Shown here: positions 8,815 through 17,753 of the stretch, one piece after another
Numbering within the stretch: position 1 is the first letter of the stretch
Layout: each line of letters opens with the position of its first letter
Source: Planococcus maitriensis
Lineage (GTDB): Bacteria; Bacillota; Bacilli; Bacillales_A; Planococcaceae
Assembly: GCF_003289925.1 (NCBI RefSeq)
Contig: NZ_QLZQ01000008.1
Coordinates: 33,445-97,444 of the forward strand
Length of the DNA: 64,000 nt
Direction of reading: 5' to 3'
The notes under the pieces: model-generated
What the model was told of the DNA's origin: nothing
What the model saw: the letters and a program-made list of their open reading frames with translations, nothing else
Database searches by the model: none
Position numbers and translations under genes: made by a program

Positions 8815-9630
8815 ATGAAATCCGCCGAATTATTTACTATACTGAAAGAGCGGGTTGCCAATGACCAGTTGAGCTGGACATTCGACCGCCAAAAAGATAT
8901 TGCAAATGTAAGGCATACAGAACTGGGGAAAGGCATGACCATTTCATTGCCTCAAGTCATCAGCCGTTTCGAGACCAAAGGCGATGCAGCGATTGAAGAA
9001 ATCGCCTATACGATTTCCGAAACTTTCAATGCGATGGAACGTGAATCAGCAGGTGAATTGCCGGGTGAACAGCATATTTACCCGGTCATCCGCTCGACCT
9101 CGTTTCCTGAAGAATCGCGTGAAGGCCACCGTTTCCTGACTGCTCCCCATACGGCAGAGACGCGTATTTATTACGCGCTCGATGCCGGGACGACTTACCG
9201 GCTGATTGATGAAAAAGTATTGGAAAGCCTAGGGTTGACAGCCGAACAAGTTCAGGAAATCGCCAAATTCCAAGTGAAGAAATTGAAGACCGCTGTCAAG
9301 GAAGACCACGTGGCAGGGAATGTCTTCTACTTCCTGAACGAAAACGATGGTTATGATGCCACGCGCATCTTGAATGAAACATTCTTGAAAGACATGAAAA
9401 AGAAAATACAAGGGGACATGACTGTCTCGGTCCCCCATCAGGACGTCTTGATCATCGGAGATATACGAAACGAGACCGGGTACGATGTGCTTGCCCAAAT
9501 GGCGATGCATTTCTTCACGAACGGCAAAGTGCCGATTACGTCCTTGTCATTCGTCTATGAAAATGAAGAGCTTGAACCGATATTCATCCTAGCGAAAAAC
9601 AGACCCGAGAAGGAGAACGATAAAAAATGA
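8815..9630 (+). CDS. ytpQ: DUF1444 family protein YtpQ
   Basis: Cytoplasmic protein of 271 residues, starting [14 protein letters not shown], with conserved stretches [16 protein letters not shown] and [15 protein letters not shown] recognise it as YtpQ (DUF1444), a Bacillales family without known activity. ATG 8815 follows AAGGAGGAAAATAGGA. The frame is open for 87 codons further upstream, but that part overlaps ytpP and the hairpin. Its last codons overlap ytpR by 4 bases (ATGA), so translation is coupled. Confidence 0.85.
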   Translation: MKSAELFTILKERVANDQLSWTFDRQKDIANVRHTELGKGMTISLPQVISRFETKGDAAIEEIAYTISETFNAMERESAGELPGEQHIYPVIRSTSFPEESREGHRFLTAPHTAETRIYYALDAGTTYRLIDEKVLESLGLTAEQVQEIAKFQVKKLKTAVKEDHVAGNVFYFLNENDGYDATRILNETFLKDMKKKIQGDMTVSVPHQDVLIIGDIRNETGYDVLAQMAMHFFTNGKVPITSLSFVYENEELEPIFILAKNRPEKENDKK

Positions 9631-10235
9631 ATGCATTCTATAATAAGCAAGGCGTCGGCGACGTGCTACTCGTCCAATTGACATTGGAAAAACCGGATAA
9701 AATCCATACGGAACAATACGGCGATGTGACGTTGATCAAAAATGAACAGCAAGAGATTGCAGGATTCAATTTATTCCAGGCAAGCGATTATGCAGACCTG
9801 CCAGAAGGGCAGCCAGTGGAAGTGACGGAAGCCTTGGTGACAGCGCTTCAAAATGCTCTGGAGAAAAACGGCGTCTCCCACACGCTGGAAGTCGACTTGA
9901 CGCCGAAATTCGTCGTCGGCTATGTGGAGTCGAAAGACAAGCACCCGAATGCGGACAAATTGAATGTGTGCCAAGTGGCGGTCGGCGAGGAAACTTTGCA
10001 GATCGTTTGTGGCGCGCCGAATGTGGAAGCGGGGCAAAAAGTGGTCGTCGCTAAAGTAGGCGCGGTCATGCCTTCTGGGATGGTCATCCGCGATGCAGAA
10101 CTGCGCGGGGTCGCTTCAAGCGGCATGATCTGCTCAGCAAAGGAATTGGGCTTGCCGGATGCACCGGCGGAAAAAGGAATTTTGGTATTGCCGGAAGACG
10201 CGCAAACAGGATCTCCATTTGAAATGAAGGTGTAA
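9627..10235 (+). CDS. ytpR: YtpR family tRNA-binding protein
   Basis: 202 residues: an N-terminal domain of about 90 residues specific to YtpR, then an EMAP/Trbp111-like tRNA-binding OB fold (about 92-200) with [39 protein letters not shown] and the end motif [12 protein letters not shown]. This fold is also found in MetRS C-termini and PheRS beta N-termini. A free-standing copy suggests a tRNA chaperone or aminoacylation cofactor; the role is not established. Overlaps ytpQ and ends 2 bases before sftA. Confidence 0.9.
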   Translation: MNAFYNKQGVGDVLLVQLTLEKPDKIHTEQYGDVTLIKNEQQEIAGFNLFQASDYADLPEGQPVEVTEALVTALQNALEKNGVSHTLEVDLTPKFVVGYVESKDKHPNADKLNVCQVAVGEETLQIVCGAPNVEAGQKVVVAKVGAVMPSGMVIRDAELRGVASSGMICSAKELGLPDAPAEKGILVLPEDAQTGSPFEMKV

Positions 10236-10237
10236 CG

Positions 10238-12844
10238 ATGAGTTGGATGAAAAATATATGGAATAAAATGTTTACAGAAGACACGGAAACAGAAGAACAA
10301 CTATACACCCGCAGTGAGGACACACAGCATATCGAACCAGAACAGCAGGCAAGCAAACCGGCGCCGTTCCGGTTTCCGCTCATTTCCGATGAAGAAGCGA
10401 AAGGCCTGCCAGCAGAAAACCGCAAACCCGAACGGCGCGTAGAAAAGCCGCGTGTTGATACGCTTCCGAAAGCACCGGAGGAAAAGACCTATGAACTCGA
10501 TGCCTTGGAACCGAGCGGTAAATTACCTAAACCGAATACAGGGCGCAATAAGAAAAAGCGTCCCCATGTGCCAAAAACAGCTGAACCTCAAGGCCTCGAC
10601 CTGCCGGGCAACACGACGCGGCGCTTCCAGCCGACGCGTGTAGCTTCCCCTGTGCACGGATTTACGGACCGTCCGGCGCCGATCGACGAGTTATTGGAGC
10701 AGGAAGCAAAAAAGAAGGCAGAACTTGAACGCAAGAATGATTGGTCGCAGCGCAGCTTGCAGGAACTGTACAAGAAGAGCGATGGCCGTTTGCATCAAGC
10801 TGAAAAACCGCAATCCGATACGGAGACAACGGTATATAAACCGGCAGAACCAAAGCAGCAAGCTCCAGACACTGAATCTGTTCGTGAAAAAGCGACTGAA
10901 GCGGAAGCGCTGGATGGACAGCAACCCGAAAAAAAGCCTGAACCCCATTATGAATGGGCAGACCGTAGCCTGCAGGATCTATTGCCGAAAAATCAAAAGG
11001 CTGAAGAAGCGCCTGAACAACCGGAAGTAACGGTATACCGTGCAGCAGAACAAGAACAGGCGTCAGACGAAACCGATGTTGCTGAGACTGCTGGACAAAC
11101 TGGTGAAATTTCCTCTGAAGAAACCGGCAAAGGCGGCCCGCAGGCGATTTCTGAACTGCCGGAAGCGACAATACATGCCGAAGAGGCACAAATCGCCCAA
11201 CAGGAAGCCGAACAGGACAATCGTGTACATAGCCCAGAGCCGAAACCGGTATTGCCGCAGGCGAAAACACAGGAGAAAACCAAAAAGGAACGAACTGTGC
11301 CATTCAATGTGCTGATGCTGAAATCGGATAAAGAACGTTTGCCGAAGCAGCAGGTGCCGACAGCGGAAAAAAAAACGGCATTAATAGAGGAAACCGAAGC
11401 TGAACCAGCAAGCCATGGTGAAAAAAGCTTTACTGGCTATCAATTGCCTGGCCATGAGTATCTTCTAGAGCCTGAAAATGATTTGAAAGATGAAACGTGG
11501 ATGGAAGAACAAGGCGAGCGCCTTGTCGAAGCTCTGTCCCATTTCCAGATCAAGGCGGAGATTGTCGGAACGGTACAAGGGCCGGCCGTCACCCGTTTTG
11601 AGCTGCGTGTCGCGCAAGGGATCAAAGTGAGCAAAATCCGCAATTTGGCTGACGACTTGAAATTGGCGCTTGCGGCACGTGACATCCGCATACAGGCTCC
11701 GATTCCCGGGAAAAGCTCGATCGGCATCGAAATCCCGAACCGCCAAAGCCGCGCAGTGCGCCTGTCGGAAGTCATCGGAAGCCCGAACTTCAAAGCGTCG
11801 GATTCACCGCTTGAAGCAGCGCTTGGGCTCGACCTGGCCGGGAATCCAGTTACGCTCGACCTGCGCAAGATGCCGCACGGCCTGATCGCGGGAGCTACAG
11901 GATCCGGCAAAAGCGTATGCATCAATTCGCTGCTCGTGAGCCTGCTGTACCAATCTTCTCCGCGCGACTTGAAAATGCTGTTGATCGACCCGAAAATGGT
12001 CGAACTCGCGCCTTATAACCATATTCCGCATTTAGTCAGCCCCGTCATCACAGATGTCAAGGCAGCGACCGCTTCCTTGAAATGGGCAGTAGAGGAAATG
12101 GAGCGCCGCTATCAGCTGTTTGCCCATACAGGAGTCCGTGATCTCGAACGCTATAATAAAATGGTCGATGACAAAGGACAGCCGGCACAGCACTTGCCTT
12201 ATATCCTGATCGTCATAGATGAGCTTGCCGACTTAATGATGATGTCACCATCAGATGTAGAAGATTCCATTTGCCGCATCGCCCAGAAAGCGCGCGCCTG
12301 CGGGATCCATCTGGTGATCGCCACACAACGTCCCTCAGTGGACGTCATTACGGGCTTGATCAAATCCAACATCCCGACGCGCATCGCCTTTTCCGTCTCG
12401 TCGCAAGTGGACAGCCGGACAATCTTGGATACCCAAGGAGCTGAACGTTTGCTCGGGCGTGGGGATATGCTGTATCTAGGGAATGGCATGGCCGCTCCGA
12501 ACCGCTTGCAGGGAACTTTCGTGACAGATGATGAGATTGAAAAAGTCATCGCCCATGTCCGTGCGCAAGGGGAGCCCGATTATATCTTCAAAGAAGAGGA
12601 ATTGATCCAGCGCAGCCAATCGCCTGCCGAACAGGATGATTTATTCGAGGAAGCGTGCCGGTTCATCATGTCGCAAGGAAGCGCATCGACTTCCTTGCTG
12701 CAGCGGAAATTCCATATCGGCTATAACCGGGCCGCTCGCTTGATGGACCTGATCGAAGAATATGGTTTCATCTCCGAACAGAATGGGAGCAAAGCGAGAA
12801 CGGTGCTCATTACGGAAAGCGATATCGAAGAAGTATTCCGTTGA
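10238..12844 (+). CDS. sftA: SftA DNA translocase (FtsK/SpoIIIE family)
   Basis: Septum-associated DNA pump that clears chromosome DNA from the closing division septum. The 868-residue protein has no transmembrane segments, unlike SpoIIIE, which marks it as SftA. Residues 1-390 are a low-complexity Glu/Lys/Pro/Gln linker with repeated WSQRSLQEL / WADRSLQDL-type motifs. The motor follows with Walker A GATGSGKSV (about 552-560) and Walker B ILIVIDELADLM (about 655-666); the C-terminal gamma winged helix (LLQRKFHIGYNRAARLMD) should read orienting DNA motifs. ATG 10238 is 2 bases after ytpR, with AAGGTG in the ytpR end as ribosome site. Confidence 0.93.
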   Translation: MSWMKNIWNKMFTEDTETEEQLYTRSEDTQHIEPEQQASKPAPFRFPLISDEEAKGLPAENRKPERRVEKPRVDTLPKAPEEKTYELDALEPSGKLPKPNTGRNKKKRPHVPKTAEPQGLDLPGNTTRRFQPTRVASPVHGFTDRPAPIDELLEQEAKKKAELERKNDWSQRSLQELYKKSDGRLHQAEKPQSDTETTVYKPAEPKQQAPDTESVREKATEAEALDGQQPEKKPEPHYEWADRSLQDLLPKNQKAEEAPEQPEVTVYRAAEQEQASDETDVAETAGQTGEISSEETGKGGPQAISELPEATIHAEEAQIAQQEAEQDNRVHSPEPKPVLPQAKTQEKTKKERTVPFNVLMLKSDKERLPKQQVPTAEKKTALIEETEAEPASHGEKSFTGYQLPGHEYLLEPENDLKDETWMEEQGERLVEALSHFQIKAEIVGTVQGPAVTRFELRVAQGIKVSKIRNLADDLKLALAARDIRIQAPIPGKSSIGIEIPNRQSRAVRLSEVIGSPNFKASDSPLEAALGLDLAGNPVTLDLRKMPHGLIAGATGSGKSVCINSLLVSLLYQSSPRDLKMLLIDPKMVELAPYNHIPHLVSPVITDVKAATASLKWAVEEMERRYQLFAHTGVRDLERYNKMVDDKGQPAQHLPYILIVIDELADLMMMSPSDVEDSICRIAQKARACGIHLVIATQRPSVDVITGLIKSNIPTRIAFSVSSQVDSRTILDTQGAERLLGRGDMLYLGNGMAAPNRLQGTFVTDDEIEKVIAHVRAQGEPDYIFKEEELIQRSQSPAEQDDLFEEACRFIMSQGSASTSLLQRKFHIGYNRAARLMDLIEEYGFISEQNGSKARTVLITESDIEEVFR

Positions 12845-12881
12845 ACCTAGGCGCCGCCGGAATTTCAGGAATTATTGATTA

Positions 12882-12911
12882 TTTCAGTGCCTGTCCACTT
12901 TGTGATATAAT
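12882..12911 (+). promoter_or_regulatory. extended -10 promoter of murC
   Basis: TGATATAAT extended -10 (TATAAT at 12906-12911) with TTTCAG (12882-12887) as a poor -35 at 18 bases. Located 87 bases before the murC start. Confidence 0.6.
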
Positions 12912-12997
12912 CGGAGCATTGTGAAAAACCATCCAGCTATTGATTCCGCAAAGCGGTTTGACTAGACTAATTTTCCACTCCCACAGGAGGTTCATTT

Positions 12998-14311
12998 ATG
13001 ACAGTATTACATTTTACGGGCATTAAAGGCTCTGGCATGAGCGCGCTGGCCCAAATCATGCATGATATGGGCGAATCGGTTCAAGGCTCCGATATCGCGC
13101 AGCATTTCTTCACGGAAGAGCGGCTGCGGGAGAGAGGCATCTCCATTTTGCCTTTCGATCCCGAAAACATTTCGCAGGACATGACGATCGTCGCCGGGAA
13201 TGCGTTTAACGACGAACATCCAGAGCTGGTCAAAGCCCGTGAAAGCGGCGCGACCATCATCCGGTACCATCAATTCCTCGGGGATTTGATGAAGCAATAT
13301 GTATCGGTCGCCATCACCGGGGCGCACGGTAAAACTTCGACGACCGGGCTTATGGCGCATGTACTGAACGGCTATAAGCCGGTCTCGTACTTGATCGGTG
13401 ACGGAACGGGGTCGGGACAGGAAGAATCCCATTTCTTCGTAGCGGAAGCGTGTGAATACCGCCGCCATTTCTTGGCGTATCACCCGGATTATGCGATCAT
13501 GACCAATATCGATTTCGACCATCCCGATTATTTCGGCAGCATCGATGACGTCTTCAAGGCGTTCCAGGAAATGGCGCAGCAAGTGAAGAAATGCATCATC
13601 GCTTGTGGAGATGACGAATATTTGCAGCAAATCCAGGCGCCGGTACCGGTCGTCTATTACGGGTTTGGCGAAGAAAACGACTTCCAGGCACGCAACATCG
13701 TCAAAACGACGGAAGGAACGACATTCGATGTCGTCATCCGCAATGAATTCTTCCACACGTTCACCATCCCGATGTACGGCGACCATGCAGTGCTGAATGC
13801 GCTTGCTGTCATTTCACTGTGCCAGTACGAAAGCATCCCAGCAGATATTATCCAGCGCCAATTCGAAAGCTATGAAGGCGTCAAGCGCCGCTTCACGGAG
13901 ACTGTCATCGATGGCCGCGTGCTGATCGACGATTATGCCCATCATCCGACGGAGATCCGCGCCACGCTGCAATCAGCCAGCCAAAAGTATCTGGAGCGAG
14001 AATTGGTGGCGATCTTCCAGCCACACACCTTCAGCCGCACACAAACCTTCCTCCAGGAATTCGCCGATTGCCTGCAGGAAGCAGACCATGTCTATTTATG
14101 CGATATTTTCGGCTCCGCCAGAGAAGAAGCAGGCACCCTGACCATCCGTGACCTTCAGGAAAAAATCGAAGGAAGCCAGCTGCTGCAACTGGAAGAGGTC
14201 GAAAAGTTAAATATCCATGAAAATGCAGTATATCTTTTCATGGGAGCTGGAGATGTAACGAAATTCCAGCAAGCTTATGAAGAAGTTCTGGCAATGCCTA
14301 AAAAAGCCTAA
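12998..14311 (+). CDS. murC: UDP-N-acetylmuramate--L-alanine ligase
   Basis: Adds L-alanine to UDP-MurNAc, first step of the peptidoglycan stem peptide, in the cytoplasm. 437 residues with the Mur ligase layout: N-terminal Rossmann domain ([15 protein letters not shown]), central ATP loop GAHGKTSTT near 108-116, the loop with YAHHPTEI near 312, and C-terminal domain with [13 protein letters not shown] 12998 has ACAGGAGG upstream. Conserved after sftA as in B. subtilis, linking septum DNA clearing and wall synthesis by position. Own promoter and terminator. Confidence 0.97.
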   Translation: MTVLHFTGIKGSGMSALAQIMHDMGESVQGSDIAQHFFTEERLRERGISILPFDPENISQDMTIVAGNAFNDEHPELVKARESGATIIRYHQFLGDLMKQYVSVAITGAHGKTSTTGLMAHVLNGYKPVSYLIGDGTGSGQEESHFFVAEACEYRRHFLAYHPDYAIMTNIDFDHPDYFGSIDDVFKAFQEMAQQVKKCIIACGDDEYLQQIQAPVPVVYYGFGEENDFQARNIVKTTEGTTFDVVIRNEFFHTFTIPMYGDHAVLNALAVISLCQYESIPADIIQRQFESYEGVKRRFTETVIDGRVLIDDYAHHPTEIRATLQSASQKYLERELVAIFQPHTFSRTQTFLQEFADCLQEADHVYLCDIFGSAREEAGTLTIRDLQEKIEGSQLLQLEEVEKLNIHENAVYLFMGAGDVTKFQQAYEEVLAMPKKA

Positions 14312-14337
14312 CCATCTCACATGGTTAGGCTTTTTTT
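14305..14337 (+). terminator. terminator after murC
   Basis: AGCCTAACCAT / ATGGTTAGGC stem that includes the murC stop codon, then seven T. Confidence 0.92.
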
Positions 14338-14429
14338 CTATGGCATGTAAGACAGGCCGCAGAAATTGCAAAATGTATTGGGAGGCTGGCAGGCATTTGA
14401 AAGCTTTTGCCGAATAATATTAGAGGCGT

Positions 14430-14455
14430 GTTTAAACCCTTATGGGGCAGGGTAG
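14430..14455 (+). promoter_or_regulatory. SigB-type promoter of ytxGHJ
   Basis: GTTTAA (14430-14435), 14-base spacer, GGGTAG (14450-14455), matching the general stress sigma-B consensus GTTTAA/GGGTAT nearly perfectly. It lies 45 bases before ytxG. The ytxGHJ operon of B. subtilis is known to be a SigB/SigH target, which supports the call. Confidence 0.85.
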
Positions 14456-14499
14456 AAAACAGGTATACGAAATTTAATCAAACCGAAGGAGGAAACAGA

Positions 14500-14994
14500 A
14501 TGGATTGGTCAATCTTGCTTTACATTGCCGCGATTGTCGCCGCTGTTGGATTTTTAATTCTATGCGTAGCGCTGGCGATGACCTTGAACTCACTCAAGAA
14601 CACATTAAAAGAGGTTTCCGGAACTGTCTCAGGGCTGGAGAACCAATTGCAGGGAGTTACGTTGGAGACGACGAACCTATTGCATAAAACGAACGAACTC
14701 GCTGAAGACATCACGGTCAAATCAGAAAAATTGAACGGTGTTGTCGATGCAGTCAAAGGCGTCGGTAATTCAGTGACAGACCTGAACTCTACGGTGCGCC
14801 ACATCACTTCACGCGTTGGTGTGCAAGTTGAGCAGAACGAAGACAAAATTGCCCAAGTTGTCCAGTGGAGCAATGTCGCGATGGGAATCGCAGACAAATG
14901 GAAAGAGCGCAAAGTTTACCAGACACGCAGCACAGAGCAATACACGCCGGTTCCTGGCCAAAAGAAATTGCCAGGCAGCAGCGACCAATATTAA
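14500..14994 (+). CDS. ytxG: DUF948 membrane protein YtxG
   Basis: 164 residues: one N-terminal membrane helix (ILLYIAAIVAAVGFLILCVALAM), then a heptad-rich coiled-coil region (SLKNTLKEVSGTVSGLENQL onward) and a short charged tail. This is the DUF948 family, annotated as general stress protein. The coiled coil may tether to the envelope, but the role is unknown. ATG 14500 has GAAGGAGGAAAC upstream; upstream in-frame codons fall in the promoter. First gene of the stress operon. Confidence 0.88.
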   Translation: MDWSILLYIAAIVAAVGFLILCVALAMTLNSLKNTLKEVSGTVSGLENQLQGVTLETTNLLHKTNELAEDITVKSEKLNGVVDAVKGVGNSVTDLNSTVRHITSRVGVQVEQNEDKIAQVVQWSNVAMGIADKWKERKVYQTRSTEQYTPVPGQKKLPGSSDQY

Positions 14995-15030
14995 GATCAT
15001 CAAATCTCGAACATAATGGAGGAATGGACA

Positions 15031-15876
15031 ATGGGAAAAAATAAAAACACCTATTCAAAACCTGATTATAACGAATCCCAATACAATGGCGAATACTATA
15101 CGCAAGGCGGCAAGTACAGCGACCAAGGCGGACAGTACGAACAAAGCCAGTACGTACCGCAATCATACGGTTCGTCAAGCCGCTATGACGACCTATACGA
15201 TTACGAAGAATCGAATGGCGGATCAGGCTTCTTGACAGGGATGATCGTCGGCGGCCTTGTCGGGGCAGCAGCGGCTTTGTTCTTCGCACCTAAAGCAGGC
15301 AAGGAGCTTCAAGCTGACTTGAAGACGCAAGCCAATACCTTCAAGGAAAAGGCACAGCAGTCAAAAGAATCCGGCGATTCGAATGACGGCCCTGGATTCA
15401 CGCAGCAATTGAAAGAGCAGTCGACGAAAGTAGTAGATAAAGTGAAGAACATGAAAGGCAGCAGCTCGCCGATGGATGACGGAACTGCTTCCTCCGAAGG
15501 CGAAGAAAGCGTTGAATTGCTGGAGACTGTGCAAAACAAAGTCGATAGCGGCGACAAAGCCGGAAACGATGCGTTTACGTCCACGGCGAATGCTTTGAAA
15601 GAAGCAGTCGAAGAAGTGAAGGAAGAAAACAAATCAAGCCATAACGATTCAAAAACATCGGCAGGAACGAATGCTTCTGCAAGCCTGCAAAGTTCGGCTG
15701 ATTCAAAATCTTCCTCTAGCGCTAAAGGTTCTTCGGCATCACAGGGATCTTCAACTGCAAAAGGGTCTTCGAATTCCCAAGGGTCTTCAAATGCAAAAGG
15801 ATCCTCTAATTCGCAAGGGTCTTCAAATGCAAAAGGATCTTCAAATCCACAAAGCAATCAGAACAAAAAGAATTAA
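15031..15876 (+). CDS. ytxH: YtxH domain general stress protein with Gly-Ser repeat tail
   Basis: 281 residues. The N-terminus is Tyr/Gln/Gly-rich, then a YtxH domain with one glycine-rich membrane helix (GFLTGMIVGGLVGAAAALFFAP) and the family mark FAPKAGKELQADLK. The C-terminal 100 residues are very polar and end in seven six-residue repeats of the type GSSN(S/A)(Q/K). The usual YtxH proteins are near 150 residues, so this tail is an expansion. Start chosen at ATG 15031 because GGAGG (15018-15022) precedes it; ATG 15016 lies in front of that site. Likely a stress-induced envelope protein. Confidence 0.85.
   Translation: MGKNKNTYSKPDYNESQYNGEYYTQGGKYSDQGGQYEQSQYVPQSYGSSSRYDDLYDYEESNGGSGFLTGMIVGGLVGAAAALFFAPKAGKELQADLKTQANTFKEKAQQSKESGDSNDGPGFTQQLKEQSTKVVDKVKNMKGSSSPMDDGTASSEGEESVELLETVQNKVDSGDKAGNDAFTSTANALKEAVEEVKEENKSSHNDSKTSAGTNASASLQSSADSKSSSSAKGSSASQGSSTAKGSSNSQGSSNAKGSSNSQGSSNAKGSSNPQSNQNKKN
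15727..15852 (+). repeat. seven 18-base coding repeats in ytxH
   Basis: Seven tandem 18-base units, about GGRTCTTCNAAYKCMMAR, each coding GSS plus three residues ending in Q or K alternately, so the higher-order period is 36 bases. Copies 3-6 are nearly identical at DNA level, which suggests recent slippage expansion; unit number may vary between strains. Confidence 0.85.
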
Positions 15877-15893
15877 TTTTGGGAGCGGTTGAA

Positions 15894-16223
15894 ATGGAAA
15901 ACTTTGTACATGTGAGAAACTTGGATGAGCTTAAGCAAGCGGTCGGCAATGAACAGCATTATTGGCTGTTCAAGCACAGCAGTACTTGCCCGGTCTCAGC
16001 AGGCGCATGGAAAGAATATTCAGAGTATGCATCATTGCATCCCCATCAATTATTCCTTTATCTCGTCGTCCAGGAAGACAGAGAGCTTTCGGCGGCAATC
16101 GAGGAAATAACAGGGGTTCGCCATGAATCTCCTCAACTCTTCCATTTTGCCAGCGAGCAAGTCGACTGGCATGCGAGCCATAACAAAATCAAAAGCAAAG
16201 CGATGAAGGAATTCATCGCTTAG
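15894..16223 (+). CDS. ytxJ: bacilliredoxin-like YtxJ
   Basis: Thioredoxin-fold protein of 109 residues with a single active-site cysteine in HSSTCPVSAGA (Cys32). YtxJ is described as a monothiol bacilliredoxin-type protein that removes bacillithiol from proteins after oxidative stress. ATG 15894 follows GGGAG at 8 bases; TTG 15879 is in frame but lies before that site. Third gene of the SigB-type operon, and a terminator follows. Confidence 0.87.
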   Translation: MENFVHVRNLDELKQAVGNEQHYWLFKHSSTCPVSAGAWKEYSEYASLHPHQLFLYLVVQEDRELSAAIEEITGVRHESPQLFHFASEQVDWHASHNKIKSKAMKEFIA

Positions 16224-16247
16224 CCTTAACTACACGAATTGGGAAGG

Positions 16248-16274
16248 CGGATGGATTCATTCCATCCGTTTTTT
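16248..16274 (+). terminator. terminator after ytxJ
   Basis: CGGATGGA / TCCATCCG perfect stem, 5-base loop, six T. Confidence 0.9.
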
Positions 16275-16345
16275 CATGGGAAAAAATATTTCTTGTGTCG
16301 GCACGATGCTGCGCCATATACGCATTTTTGGACTGATAATTTCTA

Positions 16346-16359
16346 TGTAAACGCTTTAG
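16346..16359 (+). promoter_or_regulatory. possible cre (CcpA) half-conserved site before aroA
   Basis: TGTAAACGCTTTAG fits the first 11 positions of the cre consensus TGNAANCGNWNNCW but not the closing CW. It lies about 26 bases before the aroA -35 box, so it would favour activation rather than blocking. Alternatively it is only the left arm of the inverted repeat that overlaps it. Confidence 0.35.
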
Positions 16360-16376
16360 CGCGTTGAATCGCTAAA
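16355..16376. repeat. inverted repeat upstream of aroA promoter
   Basis: TTTAGCG (16355-16361) and CGCTAAA (16370-16376), perfect 7-base arms separated by 8 bases, ending 8 bases before the -35 box. Spacing is typical of a dimeric regulator site; no T run follows, so not a terminator. Confidence 0.5.
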
Positions 16377-16384
16377 CAAATTCC

Positions 16385-16413
16385 GTGACTTTCCTGAATA
16401 GTTTGCTTATAAT
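16385..16413 (+). promoter_or_regulatory. SigA-type promoter of aroA
   Basis: GTGACT (16385-16390), 17-base spacer, perfect TATAAT (16408-16413). Confidence 0.65.
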
Positions 16414-16474
16414 GGTCATATCGTGTTAATATGACACCTATTAAAAGCGTCACTCTTGAAAGGGGAAGTTGAGA

Positions 16475-17560
16475 ATGAGTCATACAGAATTGGAACAGCT
16501 TAGAGAACAAGTGGATGCAGTCAACCTGCAAATTCTTTCTCTTATCAATGAGAGAGCTTCCGTGATCCAGGAGATCGGGAAGATCAAGGAAAAGCAAGGT
16601 GCTACCAAGTACGATCCGTTGCGCGAGCGCCATATGCTGAATTTATTGAAAGACAATAACAATGGGCCACTCGATCAAAAGACAGTTGACCATATCTTCA
16701 AGGAAATCTTCAAGTCTGCACTCGATATGCAAGAAGAGGATAGCCGCAAAGCACTTCTGGTTTCCCGTAAGAAAAAGGCGGAAGACACAATCGTTTCCGT
16801 TAATGGCGAAAACATTGGCGAAGGCGCACCATCCTTCATCTTCGGGCCTTGTGCTGTCGAATCCCAAGAGCAAGTCGATCAAGTGGCGCAGGCCATCAGC
16901 GAGAAAGGCTTGAAATTGATCCGGGGCGGGGCATACAAGCCGCGTACATCCCCATACGATTTCCAGGGACTGGGATTGGAAGGCTTGAAGATGCTCAAAA
17001 AAGCGGCTGACCAATACAAATTGGGCGTGGTATCGGAGATTGTTACACCGCATCATCTGGAAGAAGCTCTGGATTACGTGGATGTCGTCCAAGTCGGCGC
17101 ACGCAATATGCAGAACTTCGAACTATTGAAAGCTGTTGGGCAGATCAACAAACCGGTACTATTGAAGCGCGGCATGTCTGCTACTGTCGATGAATTCATC
17201 AAAGCAGCAGAATACATCATCGCTAACGGAAACGACCAAATCATCCTCTGTGAGCGCGGCATCCGCACATATGAAAAAGCGACGCGCAACACGCTGGATA
17301 TTTCCGCAGTGCCGATCTTGAAACAGGAAACACATTTGCCGGTCTTCGTGGATGTCACGCATTCTACTGGCCGCCGCGATCTATTATTGCCTGCAGCCAA
17401 AGCGGCAATCGCTATTGGAGCCGATGGGGTCATGGCTGAGGTCCACCCGGATCCTGCAGTCGCACTCTCTGATGCACAACAGCAAATGAGCTTGCCGCAA
17501 TTCGATGAATACTACGATTCATTGATGAAGTTCATGAAGCAGTATGAATTGAAAGTATAA
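16475..17560 (+). CDS. aroA: bifunctional DAHP synthase / chorismate mutase
   Basis: Entry enzyme of aromatic amino acid synthesis: condenses PEP and erythrose-4-phosphate; the fused mutase domain also serves as allosteric sensor of prephenate. 361 residues: AroQ-type chorismate mutase at about 1-90 ([20 protein letters not shown]), then the class Iβ DAHP synthase barrel with [33 protein letters not shown] and [10 protein letters not shown]. The name aroA follows Bacillus use (aroG elsewhere). ATG 16475 is preceded by AAAGGGGAAG; TTG 16469 is too close. Ends in its own terminator before ccpA. Confidence 0.95.
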   Translation: MSHTELEQLREQVDAVNLQILSLINERASVIQEIGKIKEKQGATKYDPLRERHMLNLLKDNNNGPLDQKTVDHIFKEIFKSALDMQEEDSRKALLVSRKKKAEDTIVSVNGENIGEGAPSFIFGPCAVESQEQVDQVAQAISEKGLKLIRGGAYKPRTSPYDFQGLGLEGLKMLKKAADQYKLGVVSEIVTPHHLEEALDYVDVVQVGARNMQNFELLKAVGQINKPVLLKRGMSATVDEFIKAAEYIIANGNDQIILCERGIRTYEKATRNTLDISAVPILKQETHLPVFVDVTHSTGRRDLLLPAAKAAIAIGADGVMAEVHPDPAVALSDAQQQMSLPQFDEYYDSLMKFMKQYELKV

Positions 17561-17562
17561 GC

Positions 17563-17589
17563 AAAAGCCGGACCCGTTCCGGCTTTTTT
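17563..17589 (+). terminator. terminator between aroA and ccpA
   Basis: AAGCCGGA / TCCGGCTT stem followed by a run of T (17584-17589). Confidence 0.9.
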
Positions 17590-17633
17590 GTTTTTTATGG
17601 AGAAGCAGCAGGAAAAGAAGGTGGAATAAGGCC

Positions 17634-17660
17634 GAAAGTTGGACAGTTTCATGAACTTTC
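17634..17660. repeat. inverted repeat upstream of ccpA
   Basis: GAAAGTT (17634-17640) and AACTTTC (17654-17660) with 13 bases between; an inner TTCATGAA palindrome lies at 17648-17655. It sits about 33 bases before the ccpA -35 box. Could be a regulator site; unassigned. Confidence 0.35.
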
Positions 17661-17692
17661 ACGTTAAGCATTGCTGCAATACATAATAAGAG

Positions 17693-17722
17693 TTGATATT
17701 CATAAAGCGGTTATCGTATCAT
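17693..17722 (+). promoter_or_regulatory. SigA-type promoter of ccpA
   Basis: TTGATA (17693-17698), 18-base spacer, TATCAT (17717-17722), 31 bases before the start codon. Confidence 0.6.
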
Positions 17723-17753
17723 TGAATGAAAGAATGGAACAGGAGGACGCAAA

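Noticed and set aside
13007..13786. 259-codon open frame antisense to murC
   Set aside because: Shadow of a firmly identified gene; no start signal and no recognisable domain.
15727..15852. Repeat array considered as CRISPR or minisatellite
   Set aside because: Units are contiguous without spacers, keep the ytxH frame and encode one peptide repeat, so it is a coding repeat.
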